Source of the DNA: Hericium rajendrae
Lineage: Eukaryota > Basidiomycota > Agaricomycetes > Russulales > Hericiaceae
DNA length: 64,000 nt
Direction of reading: 5' to 3'
Assembly (NCBI GenBank): GCA_033439255.1
Contig: CM065883.1
Location: 1,984,001 to 2,048,000, forward strand
The notes beneath the pieces are model-generated. The model did no database searches, was not told where the DNA came from, and saw nothing but the letters and a program-made list of their open reading frames with translations. Shown in pieces: positions 45,593-56,285 of this stretch. Position 1 is the stretch's first letter. Every line of letters begins with the position of its first letter. Made by a program: the position numbers and the translations under genes.

Positions 45593-46301
45593 AGAACGTG
45601 GGTTGTGCGGCGGGATAAATCGATAGCCGTGGAAGGCGAAAGCCTGCAGAAGTAATATCTATCGTGGGAGATTTTTTTCTACTCGTAGCTGAACGCCAGC
45701 TTCTTGAAATCTAGAAATTATGGTATTGAAAGCGCTTTTGGCCGTGTGCCGCCGAAGAACGGCCAGATATGGTGAATGTTGGTAGCGGCGTGCTATCAAC
45801 CCCAATTGGAACAAGAGTCGTCAGCTTCTCAAGTGTATGCGACTGATTTAGTGTTCTCTTATTTGACGTTCCAGACTATCGCAGGCCTTCTTTCGTTCAT
45901 GCAAATTTTCGCAGGCATGCGGCGTTATCGCGGTGATCACACTAGCCATACTAACACACCTCCAATCAGCGTCGTCGACAGAAGTGCTGCACACCACAGC
46001 AGACTTGCCAGCAATATCAGAATAATGAGCTTCGTTCGGTACGCATACTGCTCTTCTCGTCGGCTGCATCTCCCGTGACCAGTCCTGAAGCCCATCCATT
46101 TGCTCAGGCACTGGCAATTGATCTTGCCTTGTATCTCGGAAGCATGCGCTACACGGAATTCTGGGACGATCCACTGCACTGCGCGAACGTGTCTAACGAT
46201 CTCTGGCTATTAATATGAGCTTGGCAAACGTCGGGTTCGTAGGCTGCTTGGTCTCTTCCGCTGTCCATTTCGCCCTCGCCAGTGACTGACTTTCGTGCTG
46301 A
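45593..46301. other. Intergenic, nothing recognised
   Basis: Upstream region of the GH47 gene. Short frames here lack protein-like composition. Confidence 0.4.
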
Positions 46302-48735
46302 ATGATGCGATCTCAATACTTGCGCGTCGTAGGCGTAGCGCTGCTCTGGCCTTCCCTTGCGCTCGGAGCGAATATTCAGAAGTCGGGAATCAAATTGCCC
46401 AGTGATGCTGCAGTCCACAAGCAGGCCACGAAGGATATCTTTGTCGAGAGCTATCAGGCTTACAGGTGATATACACAGTGTCCCCTGCTTCATGCGCCTT
46501 GACGTCTCATTTTTGATGGCAGAAAGTTCGCTTTTGGCCATGACGAGGTAACTCCTATAAGCCAGTCATTCTCCGACCCTCGCAATGGCTGGGGTGCGAG
46601 TATCGTCGATGGTCTGTCTACCATGGTATGTCTGTAGAAGTCCGCGGCTCGCACCCTCGACTGATTTTATAATTCTCCCCAGCATATCATGGGTCTCTCT
46701 GTACGTCCCATCGCATCGCTTTCCCTTCTCGTGTGAGGCATCAATCAAATCGTGGCAGGATTTCTTCAATGAAGGACTCAACTTCTCGAGGAGCATCAAC
46801 TTCAACCAGTCAAACACACCGGACACCGTCAGGTGAACGACGTACAATCTAGAAGTCCTTTCGATGTTCTTAACGCCGTACGCCTTCACTCAGCGTCTTC
46901 GAGAGCACGATTCGTTACCTCGGGGGCCTTATCAGTGCGTGGGAGCTCAGCGGAAGGCAGCCTCAGAACTTCTTCCTGGTGGAGAAGGCACAGCAACTTG
47001 CTGATAAGCTGGCTTTTTCCTGGGTCGGCGTAAGTGCAGGATTTTGTGACCGGAGACGTCGATTTTTCAACACACGCACAGAGCAATGCCATACCTTTTG
47101 GAAACATTGACTTCTCGGAAAACTTCCCTACCGAGACGACTGTACGTCATATCCTTTCACGTCTGGTGAATGTATTGAGAATTCTTCCAGAACAGTATAG
47201 CAGGAGCCGGGACGGTCAGTATTTGGGTTACTCTCGAGCGCTTCGTAGCTGACGTTGCAATAGCTTACCTTGGAATGGTCCAGGCTTAGGTCAGTCAAGC
47301 ATATTCTGTCGAGTAACGGACCAGATTGACTCTCTATCAGCGTGTACACAGGCAATGATACCTATCGGAAACTGACGGAAGGATGCGTCAAGCAGATTGC
47401 AGCGCAGGTATGTTCGTTAATTCTGTTTCCGCTTCGCAAGGCTGAAACGTCCTGTCGGCAGCCTGACCCGTTACCAGGTATGGGTCATGGACGAACCATT
47501 CAAGCTAGGTTGTGACTTCTGTATGCAGGTCTTCCGGGACAAGTGGTAGATCCCGCAAGTGGCACGGTCGTTGACTCTTATGTCGTCAGTATTGCCAACT
47601 TCCAAATGTCAATTGGATTGACGCTTTCTTCTCACCATAGACATGGGGTGGAGGTTCAGACAGCTACTTCGAGTACCTCATCAAGTATGCACGCTTGTCG
47701 AACACAGCCGATGACACTTTTGCAAATACTTGGAGGACTGCTGTTGATTCGTCCATCAAGACCCTACTCAAAGTCTGCCATCTTCATATTTCTATATACT
47801 GTTTCTAAGCTCTCCCTTTATGCAGACCTCTACGGTGGGAAATCATCTCTATCTCGCTGACTTCGATGAGAGTCGTACTATTCGTCACGTCGGCTCTCAC
47901 TTGGCTTGTTTCTACGCCGGCAATTGGTTGATGGGTGAGTGATATGCGAGTGTCTAGATGCCTGCAGTCTCTCATATCTCACTGCAGGTGGAAAATTGAC
48001 CAACAACCAAACAATCGTCGACATCGCTCTCGAGCTGAACGATGCCTGCTGGAACACCTACGCAGGCGATGCGTTCGTACTTCTTCGCTCTCATCATCCG
48101 ACCCGTCTCACCACCCCACAGCACCGGCATCGGTCCCGAAGGCTTCGCCTTCATCTCATCTGACGGCAACTTCACCGGTGGCGGTGGCATCTCAGCAGAG
48201 CAGCTCGCATTCTACAATGAGCATGGGTACTACATCACGAGTTCGGACTATATTCAGCGCCCTGAAGTGCTTGAGAGCAACTTCTACGCGTGGCGCGTCA
48301 CGGGCGACGTGAAGTACGTCGAACGCGCAGCAAGCGCTGTTGCGAGCTTCCAGAAGTTCCTTTCGACACCCACCGGGTTCGTGGGGATCAATGACGTGAA
48401 CAATGTGAACACGACGCTGATCGACGATACGGAGAGCTTCTGGTTCGCGGAGGTGCTAAAGTACCTGTACCTCACTTTCGACGACCCTGAGACCATCAGC
48501 CTCGACGAATGTACGTCTCAAGCCCATACCATCTTATGCGCATACTCTGAAGCACCTTCGTGCAGGGGTCTTCAACACGGAGGGACACCCCTTCATCGCG
48601 CCCCCGGCCAAGCCGGTGTACGGTACGGGGATCAACCCCGCAGGGCCCGTTGCGCCTACAACTGCACAGTCGGGCCCGCGCCCTGCGGTCAGCCCCGACC
48701 TGGATCCCGCTGGTGTGAAAACCATGGGCTTGTAG
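46302..48735 (+). CDS. Secreted/ER class I alpha-1,2-mannosidase (GH47)
   Basis: Sixteen exons: 46302-46465, 46523-46625, 46683-46700, 46759-46832, 46894-47029, 47082-47141, 47191-47214, 47264-47289, 47341-47407, 47462-47477, 47529-47584, 47641-47772, 47826-47934, 47988-48072, 48122-48510 and 48566-48735, summing to 542 residues. It trims alpha-1,2-mannose from N-glycans. It opens with a signal peptide (LRVVGVALLWPSLALG). GH47 landmarks: FAFGHDEVTPISQSFSDPRN then GWGASIVDGLSTM, ESTIRYLGGLISAWEL, TWGGGSDSYFEYLIKYARLS, HLACFYAGNWLMGG, RPEVLESNFYAWRVTGD, TESFWFAEVLKYLYL and VFNTEGHPF. Two cysteines (EGCVKQ, DACWNTY) match the conserved disulfide. The start of exon 4 (46759 rather than 46731) is the least certain choice. 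Confidence 0.9.
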
Positions 48736-49063
48736 AGTGTGGAGTGCCGCGCGTGTGTTTCTGGTGTTGGTTCTAGGTGTAAACATCGCCTCGGGCAATG
48801 GAATGTTAGACAGTGTCAAGAGCTCGTTTCTTAGTCATGGAGCCATATTTTTCAAGTGTTAGGGCAGAATATGAGGTACTTATGTCTTGATCTGGAAGAG
48901 CAGCTGAAGCGGAAGAAAGACAGGTCTCACGACTATTTAAAGAACTAAAAGTCATATATTCATACAAGAGTTAACGAATCACAGTTCTCCACTTTAATTG
49001 CACCTTCGTCGCGACCAGCCGTTGCATCCACCGTCCTGAACCTCGGCCTTCCAACGTTGACAT
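48736..49063. other. Convergent intergenic region
   Basis: It lies between the 3' ends of the mannosidase and B2. No feature was seen. Confidence 0.4.
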
Positions 49064-50124
49064 TTACGTCTGATGAGCCTACGTGACGAAGAATAAGCAA
49101 TTCGGAGACAACTGTAGGCTACGCGGCCATAAGAACTCACCTCGGGGTGCCAGATATCCAAGTTGCGACCAATAACTCTGTCCACGATCATTTTCAGAGC
49201 TTCCGGAGTATTAGGATCCAGGACATCCAAGTACTGGTTATCCCCGAACAAGGGCTCTAAGAATTCGCTGGGCATGCTTGCATCTAAATCCGAGCTATCG
49301 TCCGAGTCATCGTCTTCACCGCCCGGCTCGGGCGTCAGCTGATAGGTACCGTCCTTCGCCTCCAAAACCGTCGGAAGAGGCTTCTGATCAGGCATGAACC
49401 ATTCGCAGTACGTCCAGTATCTTCCTACGCAAACAAGGGCACCGAGCATCCCGATGGATTTATCCTCGGCGTAGGCATGACGTGCTTGCTCAAGTACTTG
49501 TTCATAAGCCTGGTCCGACCTGTGCGAAGGCTCATCCCCCCCACCTTTGTTCTCCTTGAGCAGGACAATTCGACGTAAGAGGATTTTCGGAGGAAGAACC
49601 CGCTTGTCACCGTCGACCTCCACCCGATAAGCGATGTGCACCCCATCAGGGATGCGAGTCGAAAAAAAATCACGGGGGTCCAGGATCTGTTCAGAAGAAA
49701 TGGTGCTAGCTGCAGAAGGTGTTTGGGGGTCGAAAGCTTGCGTGCGAGTGGCTGGCGGGGTAATGGGTAGTGCTGCTGCATGCAGAGGCAGCCGAGCAGG
49801 CGCGAGAGGAGGGGGACGAAGGTTTGACTTCGGTGGGCTGAAGGAAACGAGGGTCTTGGCCGTACGGTGCCAGGATATCATGCTGGCCGATGGACTTGGC
49901 GGCACTGAACGGATGAAACGTGAGTCTCGCAGATCAACTCCTCTACTGTGCACAACGGGATACTGCGGATAGATCAAGGATATGCCGTGTAATGTGTTGG
50001 TACCCGCCCACATCATCCTCAAACGAAGGGTCCAGGGCCCGTACCAAGGCCCTTCTCTGGTCTCTTCTGGTGGAATGGCCGCCACAGCTGCAGCGAATAC
50101 GAACTGGTCCTCTGGATCTTCCAT
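49064..50124 (-). CDS. Unknown protein, family B, copy B2
   Basis: Exons 50124-49141 and 49078-49064 encode 332 residues. It is a paralogue of B1: PEDQFVFAAAVAAIPPEETR then EGPWYGPWTLRLRMMWAGTN, YPQYPVVHSRGVDLRDSRF, STRIPDGVHIAYRVEVDGDK, EQARHAYAEDKSIGMLGALV, WTYCEWFMPDQ, and NTPEALKMIVDRVIGRN. An acidic patch (EDDDSDDSSDLD) replaces the polyserine of B1. The last exon codes for only AHQT after WHPE. The B1 N-terminal hydrophobic segment has no counterpart here; the frame opens with GTG/ATG at 50139-50124. It is divergently paired with A4. Confidence 0.65.
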
Positions 50125-50322
50125 CGCTTGAGTGATCACAAGACGAATAGAGAAGTAGAAGGTGGGTTATTGCCAGTCTGGCTGACAAGTGTCGATTAGT
50201 GCTGTGGAAAAAAGAGTTCCAAAATGGGTCGGAGGCTGACGCTTTGCGAAAGACGCAGTAGGGATGAGAGACTTTCAGATCCGCATTTATATCACCCAGG
50301 AGCACAGGCTACAATAGCGAAC

Positions 50323-50592
50323 TTACGGGTTGTGGACTTGACAGGCTCTTTGTCCACCAAATTCACAGAGACACGTCATGACGTTTATGCCTAGTGAATC
50401 CGATCCATGTGAAGCAAAGGAGGTGTATTGTCTGTGATCATTATCAGATCCAGGGGCGTCATACTGGATCGGCGCCATCTGGTTCATTGTTCCTTGCACA
50501 ACGTGGTTTGACGTATAGCCATGACCGACACTATTTGCAAAGAGTCCCACGGCTGTGATTGGAATAAGAAAAGTCAATACCCTCGTGCTCAT
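50323..50592 (-). CDS. Putative small secreted protein
   Basis: An 89-residue frame from the ATG at 50592 begins with a plausible signal peptide (MSTRVLTFLIPITAVGLFAN). A polar mature part follows, with three cysteines close to the end (MTCLCEFGGQRACQVHNP). A GTAAGT donor overlaps the stop codon, so a further C-terminal exon may exist. It lies within the intergenic region of the B2/A4 pair. Family unknown; it may be an effector-like protein or a chance frame. Confidence 0.35.
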   Translation of the reverse strand: MSTRVLTFLIPITAVGLFANSVGHGYTSNHVVQGTMNQMAPIQYDAPGSDNDHRQYTSFASHGSDSLGINVMTCLCEFGGQRACQVHNP

Positions 50593-51343
50593 ACATGAAG
50601 CCGGTTGGCAGAAAATTTTGATAGGCCTCCACCGGATATATCGCCGGAGATGGAGATGTGAGATCGTGATAAACAATGTAAAAAAAAAAAACTCACCAAC
50701 GTCTACAAGATCGCATGCCGCTTGCAAATCTAGTGGTGAGTCCAAGATGAGTCAATTTGGCAGCGGCACTGACGAAAGTCACCGCTTTGATCGGATAAAA
50801 CAATGGTCATTTCTCTCAAGATTGCCTGCCACGGGAAACTTGTCTGATAGTTTCGTCAGCGGTTAAGGCTCTCAGCAGCTTACAACACTTACCCGCGTCG
50901 TCCATCATTGTGTTCCAGAGACGGTCACGGATAGCCGACAAGATTTACGTTAGCATCGCCAGGGCTCGCGTCGAAGAGGGGACAATCAACTTGTGCTAGT
51001 AAGTAGACCACTAGGCTATCCGACTCAACGTTCCACGAGTATTCTGTGGTTGAGGATCGCCAGCCTAGAAGACAATAGGGGAACAAAGGAGTCGGAGTTG
51101 ATCTTTACGACGTTCTAGCCTTGTGACTGATAGATCTGCTAAAACGCATTGTTCATTGTTCCAACGTTCATGCGTTCATGGTTGTGCGATGTGCATTTGG
51201 AAAATCCTTCGGACCGTGCCGAGCACAGAGTATGATTACATAATATAGAGGTACTGCTATAAATCGACAGCCTGTTGAGCGTAGGTCGGCTCGCCCTTCT
51301 CGTTCCCACTCCAGAGCATCTTCATTATTCTCAAGCGTGCAGG

Positions 51344-51880
51344 ATGGACAGTCAAGTTTCACAGAGCGCATCTTCGCAGCTCCCAGTAGTAAGTTTCAGT
51401 CGTTCATTGTGATCTCATTTCGGCGTGTTGAACTACTCTCAGGCCACGCCCAGGACACAGATTCCTCCACAAATCTCCGTTCCTCTCCCCGCCGACTACA
51501 AAACGATCCACCGTTTCTACTGGTATGGGTACAACGTTGGCCACGACTGGTTAATGGAGTACGCCAGGAAGCATCTCGGGCCTGAGCGCAGCGCGAAAGT
51601 CCGCCCCATCCAACAGCTCTCCTACGCCAAAAATCGGCTCAGGCGGAAGACGGGGATCAGAACCCTCGCACTTTCCATCGCACGCCGAGACGAAACCACT
51701 CCTCCGAATCCGGCTCTCACGGTTATGGGCAATATCTGCATTTTGTCGATCTTTACTGCGGGCGGCTCGTCTTACCGCAATCGCCCTACGCAAGCGCAAG
51801 TTGACCAATTGACGAAGATCCTTGGCTGCCAGCCACGATGGTGGGTTGATGGGGAGACTATGGAATCGTATTACGAGTGA
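51344..51880 (+). CDS. Small unknown protein, family A, copy A4
   Basis: Exons 51344-51388 (45 bp) and 51443-51880 (438 bp) encode 160 residues, with both exon lengths identical to A1. Motifs: PPQISVPLPADYKT, FYWYGYNVGHDWLMEYARKH, LALSIARRDETTPPNPALTV, NICILSIFTAGG and RPTQAQVDQLTKILGCQPRW followed by Trp and Val-Asp. TATAAA at 51258-51263 lies about 80 bp before the ATG. It is closer to A1 than to its fellow pair member A3. Confidence 0.7.
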
Positions 51881-52482
51881 TATGGATGGGCGAGATCATT
51901 GGACCTTTGGTTAACATCGGAGTGGGGCAGCAATTCTGCAACTAGTGTACTATTATATATGGAGACGATGTCTATCACCCTTATTCCTCTCAGATTTTAC
52001 CGTTGTTTGCTACGTTTGTCTTATCGTGCGCAGCTTCCCCTGGTTTAATCGGGATCGTTTTAAGCCTTCTTCCCCCTTGTTCGAGGATGCGAGACATTCA
52101 GCCGACCTATGTCTTTGGGTTGAACAGTGTGGAAGCTTCGGTATTCATCAGGGAAGACTGGTTCTTGTGACATTATATTCGTGACCCCAGTCTCGCGATT
52201 CTGGTCCGTGCTTCATCCGTAAGGCTTGGTGCCACACTCCCAACATCAGTCATTGCATGTCAAAACTGCCAGATCTCATAGATATTGCAGCGCTGCGCAT
52301 ACCTACACACGCCGACAGTTGCTTAGCATTTGATGTATCACGTTAAGCAAATCTGTGGTATTGACTTCGAGAGTACCACTCATTTCCCAGTACTATCGCT
52401 CTATCTTACCCTGCGAGCTGATCATGTATAGAGTATGAGTATTCATTAAGCAGTAACAGGATGTAGAAAGCCTACTGATGCG
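51881..52482. other. Intergenic, nothing recognised
   Basis: Convergent region between A4 and the cysteine-rich secreted protein gene. No supported feature. Confidence 0.4.
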
Positions 52483-52918
52483 TCAGTATTCAACTTCAGT
52501 ACAATTGACGCCGATTGGTCCATCCATGCCGTTACCACAGGCTGGGCAAAAAGAGCATCAGATCCGAGAGGCATATGGTGATTGAGAAAGCGACATACGG
52601 AGGACAGATTGGCAACATGCTGCCACGGAACCTTGTAGGCTGAAATCGATGTTGCTCAATAACATGGTCACGAATTCCTATTCGTAAAACTCACCAAGGA
52701 TTGTAGGCGCTAGTGCAGAATCCGGAAGCGGTAGGCGTAGACGGATCAACGCCCTCGATGCCGCAGTGATCGCCAAGGTCTCCGAACTTGCCAAATGCGA
52801 CACAGCACAGATGGTTGGATTCGGTGGCAGGGCAGTCCCAAGGGGGTAGCTGGGCGACAGATACTGTCACAGCGAAGAGGAGGATGAAACTGACGGCTTT
52901 CGAGGTGATGCTGGCCAT
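52483..52918 (-). CDS. Small cysteine-rich secreted protein (hydrophobin-like cysteine pattern)
   Basis: Exons 52918-52695, 52639-52599 and 52541-52483 encode 107 residues. A signal peptide (MASITSKAVSFILLFAVTVS) is followed by ten cysteines in the order C-X8-CC-X12-C-X15-C-X6-C-X7-CC-X5-C-X10-C, ending NCTEVEY. Two CC doublets recall hydrophobins, but the spacings are short, the mature part is not strongly hydrophobic and there are two extra cysteines. It is therefore more likely a relative of small secreted cysteine-rich proteins of wood-decay fungi. The ATG at 52918 is in a better context than the in-frame ATG at 52939. Cell-wall or effector roles are possible; neither is shown. Confidence 0.65.
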
Positions 52919-52939
52919 GGTGGGCTGTATGCTGACCAT

Positions 52940-53915
52940 GTTAGTCGGCGAAGACTATCCAGACTTTATAGAATCATGGATGCCCGATCGTCGCGCAATC
53001 ACGCTGATTACTGCTGCTCTAAAGCGGCGAGGAACGCGGAATGCAAGGCCGATTAGCTGCTGTCAGCGGGCGGGCATGCTGTGACAGCAAATGCCTGTTG
53101 TGTAGGACGATGTTGCCTGCCCCTGGATGCATGACCTTGGGCGCGTCACTATTTCTGATGGTGGACTGCGTTAGAGTGGGGAGGAGTAACATATTGTTTT
53201 TGCGGTGGATAGGGAGAGTCCAACGAAGTCTCGACTTCTTGGGTCTATGTTAAGGCTGCTTCAAACCTTGAAAAGGCCGAGACAGCGTGCGGCCAGCCCA
53301 CCTACTAGACTAGAACATTACTTTTCAATTGAAACGTGGACCTGAAGAAACCGTGAGAGGATAGTGAGGTGCCTGTATCATTAGACGCGTAAGTCGAGTC
53401 GATAAGGCGGACACAGAAGCATGTTGGCACCGGTAAGTTTCAGCAGTGATGGACGAGAATGCTGGACCGAGCGGATCATACAGAAGGCCGTTCTGATTTG
53501 AGGCCTGGACGTCCACCTTTGCAGGAGACAGGAAAGGGTGAAACCACATCGAATTCGAAGAGCTGCTGCAGACCGACTGGACACCGACATCGGACTTGGA
53601 GATGTACGTCTTCAGGACTCGATATAGATGGCTGGCTAGGCGAAAACCATCAGAAATTTCGAGGATGAGGTACTTACCTCATAAGTCAAGCAACGACACA
53701 TACTTCCTGTAACTTATGCTGGGACACGGTGACGGCCAAATTTCAGAGGTGAGATGACGGGAACGATGTGCTGATGTAGACTTGTTCAGTTTCTTACCTT
53801 GGTCACGACGGCATTATAATGAGGCAAACAGGCATCAACAACGCCAGAACGCGTCCACGTCAATCATTCGTAGTCCCAAGCTCAGATTTCAGTACATTGA
53901 GCAGCGGGCGCACCA
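52940..53915. other. Divergent intergenic region
   Basis: It holds the promoters of the cysteine-rich protein (minus) and GTB1 (plus). No supported coding region. Confidence 0.4.
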
Positions 53916-56053
53916 ATGGTCCCCTGGATAGTCCTCCTGCTCCCCGTCCTTTCACTACATAATGTCCAAGCGTCTGTGGACAAGACCTACGGTGTAGCAC
54001 CAGATTTATTGGTTCGCTATAAGCCAATCAAGTCTGGTGCAGTGCAGAAATGGACGTGTCTGGATGGTTCCAGGGAAATTCCTTGGAAGGCTGTCAACGA
54101 TGACTACTGTGATTGTCCAGATGGGAGTGACGAACCCGGTATGTCGTTTCTGCGGCGGTTGAGTGATACAGAGTTATAATAAGCTGGGAAAGGTACCGGG
54201 GCATGTCCCAATACATTCTTCTACTGCAAGAACGAAGGCCATATTGGCTCGAGTATCCCGAGCACACGAGTGAGGGATGGTCTCTGTGGTACGTATACCT
54301 CCGTATTCTGCGATCTCGCCGCTAATGCGATGTTCAGAGCTGGAATGCTGTGATGGCTCCGACGAGCCAGCAGGCGTTTGTCCAAACACCTGCAAGGAGG
54401 TTGGTGAAGCGTACAGGAAGAAGCAGGAAGCAGATCGTAAACTCAGGAAAACGGTGTGTGATAATGGTGGTTTGATAACACTCTAGCTAAAGAAACGCTG
54501 TGCATAGGGCTCCAAAATTCGATCCACTTATATTGCCTTCGCTCAGAAGGCGAAAAGCGGGTTGGAGGATACCATTAGAGATTCTGAGAAAGAAATTGCT
54601 ACGAGAGAGAAGGAAGTTGCTCGCCTCAAAGGTGAGGCAGGATCCGTTAACAGTCCCATCATTTCCTGGTTCTCACGTCCTTCTCTATAGATATCTTGGA
54701 CAGCACAGAATCTCTTTCAGCTGCTGCTTTGGAACAGAAGAAACAATCTCGTGAGCGCTCTCGTCTTTCCTCATGACTATGTTTAAGCAACACTAATATG
54801 CACATTCGACAGCTCTATACGCATCTCTTATGACTCACCACAATGCCTTGAAGTCGCTTCAGCGGGAGTACAAGAAGCACCTTGAACGCGAGAAGTCTCT
54901 CGGAGATATTCTAGACCAGCTGAGGAGAGGATACAACCCCAATTACCAGGATATGGCTGTTCTCGAGGCTGTTCGTGGCTGGGAAGAGCTCGCAGGTCTG
55001 CAGCATATCAATGATGAGCAACGCGAGGAGGGTTCGGACGAAGAGGAGGAAGCCAAGGAGGAACCGGAAGAGGAACTGGAGGAGGGCATGTGGAGTGCTG
55101 TTCGGCTAGAGCACGAACTCGATCCTCTACTGAACAGTGACTACACCAGTCTTCTCGTTCAGCACGACAAGCACGTGGGCACGTCAAATGCGGGCGAGTC
55201 GCTGCGTAAGTCATTCGTTTTTATTCTAGTTATGGGAAATTTGACATGGACGCAGTTTACGACCTGTCCGCGTATATTCCGGACGCGTTACTTCCACAAT
55301 TTATAGCCTTCCGTGACTTGGTTGTTTCGTTGCTGGAGACAGTCGGTATCATCAAGCACGATTCTGCAGGCGACGATGCAGGTTTGTTCCTTTTCGAGTT
55401 GTCTCTGCGAGGCACATGCTCACTGAATTATTAAGCCGTCGTCAAAGCTCGCGAAGCGTACAATGAGGCTGAGCACAGTCTCAATCTGGCATGCAAGGAA
55501 CTCGAAGGAGCTGAATCCTCACTTGCTGACCTCTTTGATCCTGAAGTCTTCGGCAAAGACGGTGAATGGAACAAGCTTGACGGAACCTGCCTGAACAAGG
55601 ATACCGGAGAGTGAGTCTTTTCTTTCCATGTTCGCTTGACCTCATGTTGACGAAACTTCGAAGCTATACCTATGAGGTCTGTCTTTTCGATGAAGCTAGG
55701 CAGAAACCGAACAAGGGGGGAACGACATTCAGCTTGGGGTTCGTCTTATTGCTGTCTCTGCATCGACGAATTCTAACGAGATCTACTCCAGTAAATTCCA
55801 CTCTTGGAACCCTGACTCAGGAGTTGAAGTCGGTTCGCCGCAATACTACAGCAAGCAGCTGTATACCCAGGGCACCAAGTGTTGGAACGGCCCTAACCGC
55901 AGCGTTCTGGTCAAGCTGGAGTGCGGTCTGGAGAACGCACTGCTCACGATCGAAGAGTTAGAGAAGTGCAAGTATCAGTTTACGGCGACCTCGCCGGCGC
56001 TGTGTTTGCCGCTTGAGAACGGTGAGAATGGGAAGACGAAGGACGAGTTGTGA
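53916..56053 (+). CDS. GTB1: Glucosidase II beta subunit (PRKCSH family)
   Basis: Ten exons: 53916-54138, 54193-54288, 54338-54453, 54508-54631, 54691-54750, 54813-55205, 55256-55381, 55436-55610, 55664-55738 and 55792-56053, summing to 549 residues. It is the regulatory, mannose-recognising subunit of ER glucosidase II, which trims glucose from N-glycans in the calnexin cycle. Domain order: signal peptide (VPWIVLLLPVLSLHNVQA), two LDLa-like repeats (DDYCDCPDGSDEPG and LECCDGSDEPAGVC), a coiled coil (SEKEIATREKEVARLK), an acidic Glu-rich stretch (residues around 280), and the C-terminal MRH lectin domain (YTYEVCLFDEARQKPNKGGT to LECGLENAL). The protein ends KTKDEL, an ER-retention signal. Confidence 0.94.
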
Positions 56054-56285
56054 TTATGTATCTAGAGCGAGTAGTATCGGAGACACGGATTATTTATGCA
56101 ATTCAGAGTTAGCAACGTCGGTCGGACAGCGATCTTGAAACTCCGTTCACGATAAGGGCAGTAAAGGCAAGACTGCCAACGAACATTGCCACGATGCCAT
56201 TGCCTCCATGCTCGCTATAGCTACAGGAAATACTAACGGACATGCAAAAAATATAATGTAGGTATTACACAAACACCCGCTGATA

